A program made the translations under genes and the position numbers. Below are positions 61,452 through 64,000 of a DNA stretch of 64,000 nucleotides, in pieces. Numbering within the stretch: the stretch's first letter is position 1; each line of letters starts with the position of its first letter. Source of the stretch: Gordonia namibiensis NBRC 108229 (GTDB lineage: Bacteria > Actinomycetota > Actinomycetes > Mycobacteriales > Mycobacteriaceae). A model generated the notes under the pieces. It saw only the letters and a list, made by a program, of their open reading frames with translations. It did not search any database and had not been told where the DNA came from. The stretch spans positions 62,001 through 126,000 of the forward strand of contig NZ_BAHE01000020.1 of NCBI RefSeq assembly GCF_000298235.1, read 5' to 3'.

Positions 61452-61904
61452 CCAGGCCTGGAGATAGTCCTTCTCGCCGGGGCTGAGGCGGCGGAGCGTG
61501 TGTTTCTCCACGTCGACGACGGCCATCTGGGTGCTCGCCACGCACGCCGGGCGGCTCGACGGGTCGGCGTGTGCACCCCGGATCTCGTAGCCGATGGTGA
61601 AGTCGACCGAGCGGAAGTTCTTAATCCACATGCCGATTCGCAGCGGCGAGTCGTCGTGTCGGAGTTGGGCCTGGTACCGGATGTCGACGTGGACGATCAT
61701 CGCGCTGGTGATCAGCGGGGCGTACTCCTCACCGGCGCTGAGGAGCCATGCGATGCGCGCCTCTTCCATGAGGGTGACCATGCGCGCGTGGTTGATGTGC
61801 CCGAATGCGTCCATGTCCGACCACCGGACCCCGACCTCGGCGACGAACGCGTATCCGTCGTCGGCGAGCCCGCCGTCCTCGACATCGGTCTTCGCTGCGT
61901 TCAT
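61425..61904 (-). CDS. Hotdog-fold acyl-CoA thioesterase (YbgC/FadM type)
   Basis: A 159-aa single-hotdog thioesterase: VRWSDMDAFGHINHARMVTL contains the catalytic Asp of the 4-hydroxybenzoyl-CoA thioesterase group, followed by EEARIAWL, and IRYQAQLRHDDSPLRIG is the central strand. It probably hydrolyses acyl-CoAs in lipid turnover. ATG 61904 is the first good start; the frame further upstream is not conserved-looking. Divergent from the second mycolyltransferase. Confidence 0.87.
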   Translation of the reverse strand: MNAAKTDVEDGGLADDGYAFVAEVGVRWSDMDAFGHINHARMVTLMEEARIAWLLSAGEEYAPLITSAMIVHVDIRYQAQLRHDDSPLRIGMWIKNFRSVDFTIGYEIRGAHADPSSRPACVASTQMAVVDVEKHTLRRLSPGEKDYLQAWSRRLVTGR

Positions 61905-62105
61905 CGTCGACTTTCGCTCGGGGACAAAGAATGTGTGGCCCTTGGTATCGGATCGGCCACTTTCGGCACGTCTCGCCGTGCCGACCGGCAGGTAGTCTGA
62001 CAGTCTAGATGTCCGCCACGTGTCCGGAATGTTCGGCGCGGAGCAGTTGTATGGCGAACGGTGACTTCCGGTGCGGTCGGGGTTCTGCCGGGTAGGGAGT
62101 TTGAC

Positions 62106-63101
62106 GTGATATCGAGGCGTTTGATCGCGGGTCTCGCCAGTCTGGTGTTGACGGCTGCGCTGACCCCCGTGGTGGCCCAGGCGGCACCGCGCACGACCGA
62201 GCCGAAACCGGTCGCGCGTATCGCGAAGACCGTGAAGCTGAGTGCGCAGCGCACCGATGTCTGGGTGTACTCCCCGGCCATGAAGGACCGCATCCGCGTC
62301 TCCGTCCTCACCCCGCCAGGCGCAACGGGCCCGCGATCGACGGTGTACATGCTCGACGGTGCCGGCAACTACAAGGACGTCAGCGACTGGATCACCAAGG
62401 GCCGTGCCGGCCGGTTCTTCGCCGACAAGAACGTCAACGTGGTGCTCCCCGCCGGAGCGTCGGGCACCTTCTACACCGACTGGAAGCGCAAGGACGCGAA
62501 GCTCGGCAAGCCGATGTGGGAGACGTTCCTGACCAAGGAGCTGCCCCCGCTCGTCGACGAGCGGTTCAACGGCAACGGGCGCAACGCGATCATCGGTCTG
62601 TCGATGGGCGGGCAGGCGGCGTTCGCGCTCACCGTCCGGAACCCGGCGATGTACACCGGCGTCGCGTCGCTCAGCGGCTGTCCGCCGGTGTCGGGGCCGT
62701 TCAACGAGGCGTATGTGCGCTCGACGGTCGGCCGTGACGGCGGCGACGCGACCAACATGTGGGGACCGTTCGGCTCGGCCGGATGGCGCGCTCACGACCC
62801 GACTCACCATCTGGACAAACTCCGCGGGAAGAACATCTTCCTCTCCGCCGGGTCCGGGGCCATCGGTCCCCTGGACCTGCAGCGCCGGATCGACCCCGAA
62901 GAGGGCACCCGCGACGTCGTGACGGCTTCGTCGTCCGCGCTCGAACTGGGCGCCTACCGCTGCTCCCTCGAGTTCGCGGTCACCCTGCGCGCCGCACGCA
63001 TCCCGTACACCGACGGCTTCCGGCTCATCGGTACCCACACCTGGGGTTACTGGGAGCGCGACCTCGCGGTCGCGTGGCCGACCATCGCGCGCGGTCTCTA
63101 G
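62106..63101 (+). CDS. Secreted mycolyltransferase/esterase, antigen 85 family
   Basis: A 331-aa exported antigen-85-type protein. Signal peptide about residues 1-27 (cut after AQAA). Ser166 in GLSMGG is the nucleophile and GTHTWGYWERDL holds the His; the body matches the copy at 56147-57130 in order but with differences throughout. GTG 62106 has GGGTAGGGAG upstream; an earlier ATG at 62061 would spoil the signal. The stop overlaps the stop of the aminotransferase on the other strand (CTAG). Confidence 0.9.
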   Translation: MISRRLIAGLASLVLTAALTPVVAQAAPRTTEPKPVARIAKTVKLSAQRTDVWVYSPAMKDRIRVSVLTPPGATGPRSTVYMLDGAGNYKDVSDWITKGRAGRFFADKNVNVVLPAGASGTFYTDWKRKDAKLGKPMWETFLTKELPPLVDERFNGNGRNAIIGLSMGGQAAFALTVRNPAMYTGVASLSGCPPVSGPFNEAYVRSTVGRDGGDATNMWGPFGSAGWRAHDPTHHLDKLRGKNIFLSAGSGAIGPLDLQRRIDPEEGTRDVVTASSSALELGAYRCSLEFAVTLRAARIPYTDGFRLIGTHTWGYWERDLAVAWPTIARGL

Positions 63102-64000
63102 GCGCGGGGTCCGCCCCAGTTCTCGGCGAACGCCAAGAAGACGTCACCTTCGACGGCGTTGGTGACGGTCACGCGCACACCGTCACCGTCGAACGGTCGG
63201 ATCACCACACCGGCGTCGACGCCGGCCTGCGCGAACTCCATCGCCGCGTCGCCCAGATCGAGCCAGACGAAGTTCGCTTGCGATTCGGGCACTCGGTAGC
63301 CGGCGGCTCGCAGCCGCTCGGTCACGCGGGCACGTTCGGCGACCACGGCGTCGGTCCGGGCGACGAGCTCGTCCGCGGCCTCGAGGCTCGCGAGCGCGGC
63401 CGCCTGGGCGACGCTGCTCACCGAGAAGGGCACGTGGACCTTGCCGAGCGCAGTGATGACCTCGGGGTCGGCGATCGCGTAACCGACGCGGAGACCGGCG
63501 AGGCCGTACGCCTTGGAGAAGGTGCGCAAGATCACGAGATTCGGGAACTCGCGACGCAGTTCGAGTGCGTCGTAGGCCTGGCTCTCCGGCAGGCGCAGGT
63601 ACTCGAAGTACGCCTCGTCGAGCACGACGAGGATGTCCGACGGCACCTTCTGCAGGAACGCGCGGAGGTCGGCCGCCTCGACGACGGTGCCGGTCGGGTT
63701 GTTCGGATTGCACACGAACATCAACCGGGTCCGGTCGGTGACAGCCGCAGCCATCGCGTCGAGGTCGTAGGTGAGGTCGCCGGTCAGCGGCACCTGCACC
63801 GGCGTCGCCCCCGCCACCCGCGTGGCCAGCGGGTAGGTCTCGAACGAACGCCAACCGAAGACCACCTCGTCGCCGGGGCCGCTGGTGATGGTGATCAGGT
63901 TCTGACAGAGGATCACCGATCCGCAGCCCACCTGGACCTCGTCCTCGGTGACGCCGAGTTTCTTCGCGAGCGCTGCGGTGAGTTCGACGATGCCGTTGTC
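63098..64000 (-). CDS. hisC2: Histidinol-phosphate/aromatic aminotransferase, cut by window end
   Basis: PLP aminotransferase of the HisC/Pat type (Rv3772-like), 300 residues visible; the N-terminus lies beyond 64000. PLP site marks are the FVCNPNNPTG motif, VVLDEAYFEYLR with the Asp that pairs with the pyridine N, and TFSKAYGLAGLRVGY with the Schiff-base Lys. Substrates may be histidinol phosphate or phenylalanine/tyrosine. Its stop overlaps the mycolyltransferase stop. Confidence 0.9.
   Translation of the reverse strand, partial: DNGIVELTAALAKKLGVTEDEVQVGCGSVILCQNLITITSGPGDEVVFGWRSFETYPLATRVAGATPVQVPLTGDLTYDLDAMAAAVTDRTRLMFVCNPNNPTGTVVEAADLRAFLQKVPSDILVVLDEAYFEYLRLPESQAYDALELRREFPNLVILRTFSKAYGLAGLRVGYAIADPEVITALGKVHVPFSVSSVAQAAALASLEAADELVARTDAVVAERARVTERLRAAGYRVPESQANFVWLDLGDAAMEFAQAGVDAGVVIRPFDGDGVRVTVTNAVEGDVFLAFAENWGGPRA

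Overview
The window looks like chromosomal DNA of a high-GC, mycolic-acid-bearing actinobacterium. The genes fit Gordonia or a close relative in the Mycobacteriales, though the genus is inferred from gene content and I could not test it. It carries much of the arabinogalactan/mycolate cell-wall locus. From right to left the conserved genes follow the Mycobacterium tuberculosis Rv3772-Rv3795 region: a hisC2/pat-like aminotransferase, an Rv3777-like quinone oxidoreductase, an Rv3778c-like protein, bpa, wzm-wzt-glfT1, gtrA, dprE1-dprE2-aftA and embC-embA-embB.

Layout. 1-674: tail of an SDR gene. 758-19921 (minus): five complete arabinosyltransferase genes (embC, embA1, embB1, then embA2, embB2), so embAB is present twice; a Dps gene and a degenerate EAL/DICT gene separate the two pairs. 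20023-24896: aroQ, an SRPBCC-ArsR pair with twin operators, a single-module NRPS-like A-PCP-TE gene with a DtxR/IdeR-like box, and a nitroreductase. 24950-31741 (minus): phytoene-desaturase-like FAD enzyme, dprE1, dprE2, aftA and an MBL-fold hydrolase. 31797-34643: secreted lipase, aldo/keto reductase, gtrA. 34710-39833 (minus): oligopeptide ABC transporter whose second permease and both ATPases are one polypeptide. 40013-43748: LLM oxidoreductase, HxlR regulator, thioesterase and DHA2 efflux pump. 43812-47031 (minus): glfT1, wzt, wzm and the proteasome activator bpa. 47141-64000: mixed housekeeping and envelope genes, including one tRNA-Ser, two antigen-85-type mycolyltransferases and a corA-like gene with an apparent 1-base frameshift.

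How the parts fit. DprE1/DprE2 make decaprenyl-phospho-arabinose; GtrA is linked to its use or translocation. GlfT1 starts the galactan, and Wzm/Wzt probably export the lipid-linked galactan. AftA places the first arabinose and the Emb proteins extend the arabinan. Antigen-85-type enzymes attach or transfer mycolates. Both EmbB copies have valine where M. tuberculosis EmbB has Met306.

Regulatory and structural signals. At least fifteen genes have a TANNNT hexamer 6-8 nt before an ATG/GTG, the arrangement expected for leaderless transcripts. Several convergent gene pairs are separated by long inverted repeats. A dispersed repeat with the core GGAGCTTGCG abuts the stop codons of three genes. 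No gene-free stretch exceeds about 270 bases, and I found no insertion sequence, CRISPR array, rRNA or replication origin.
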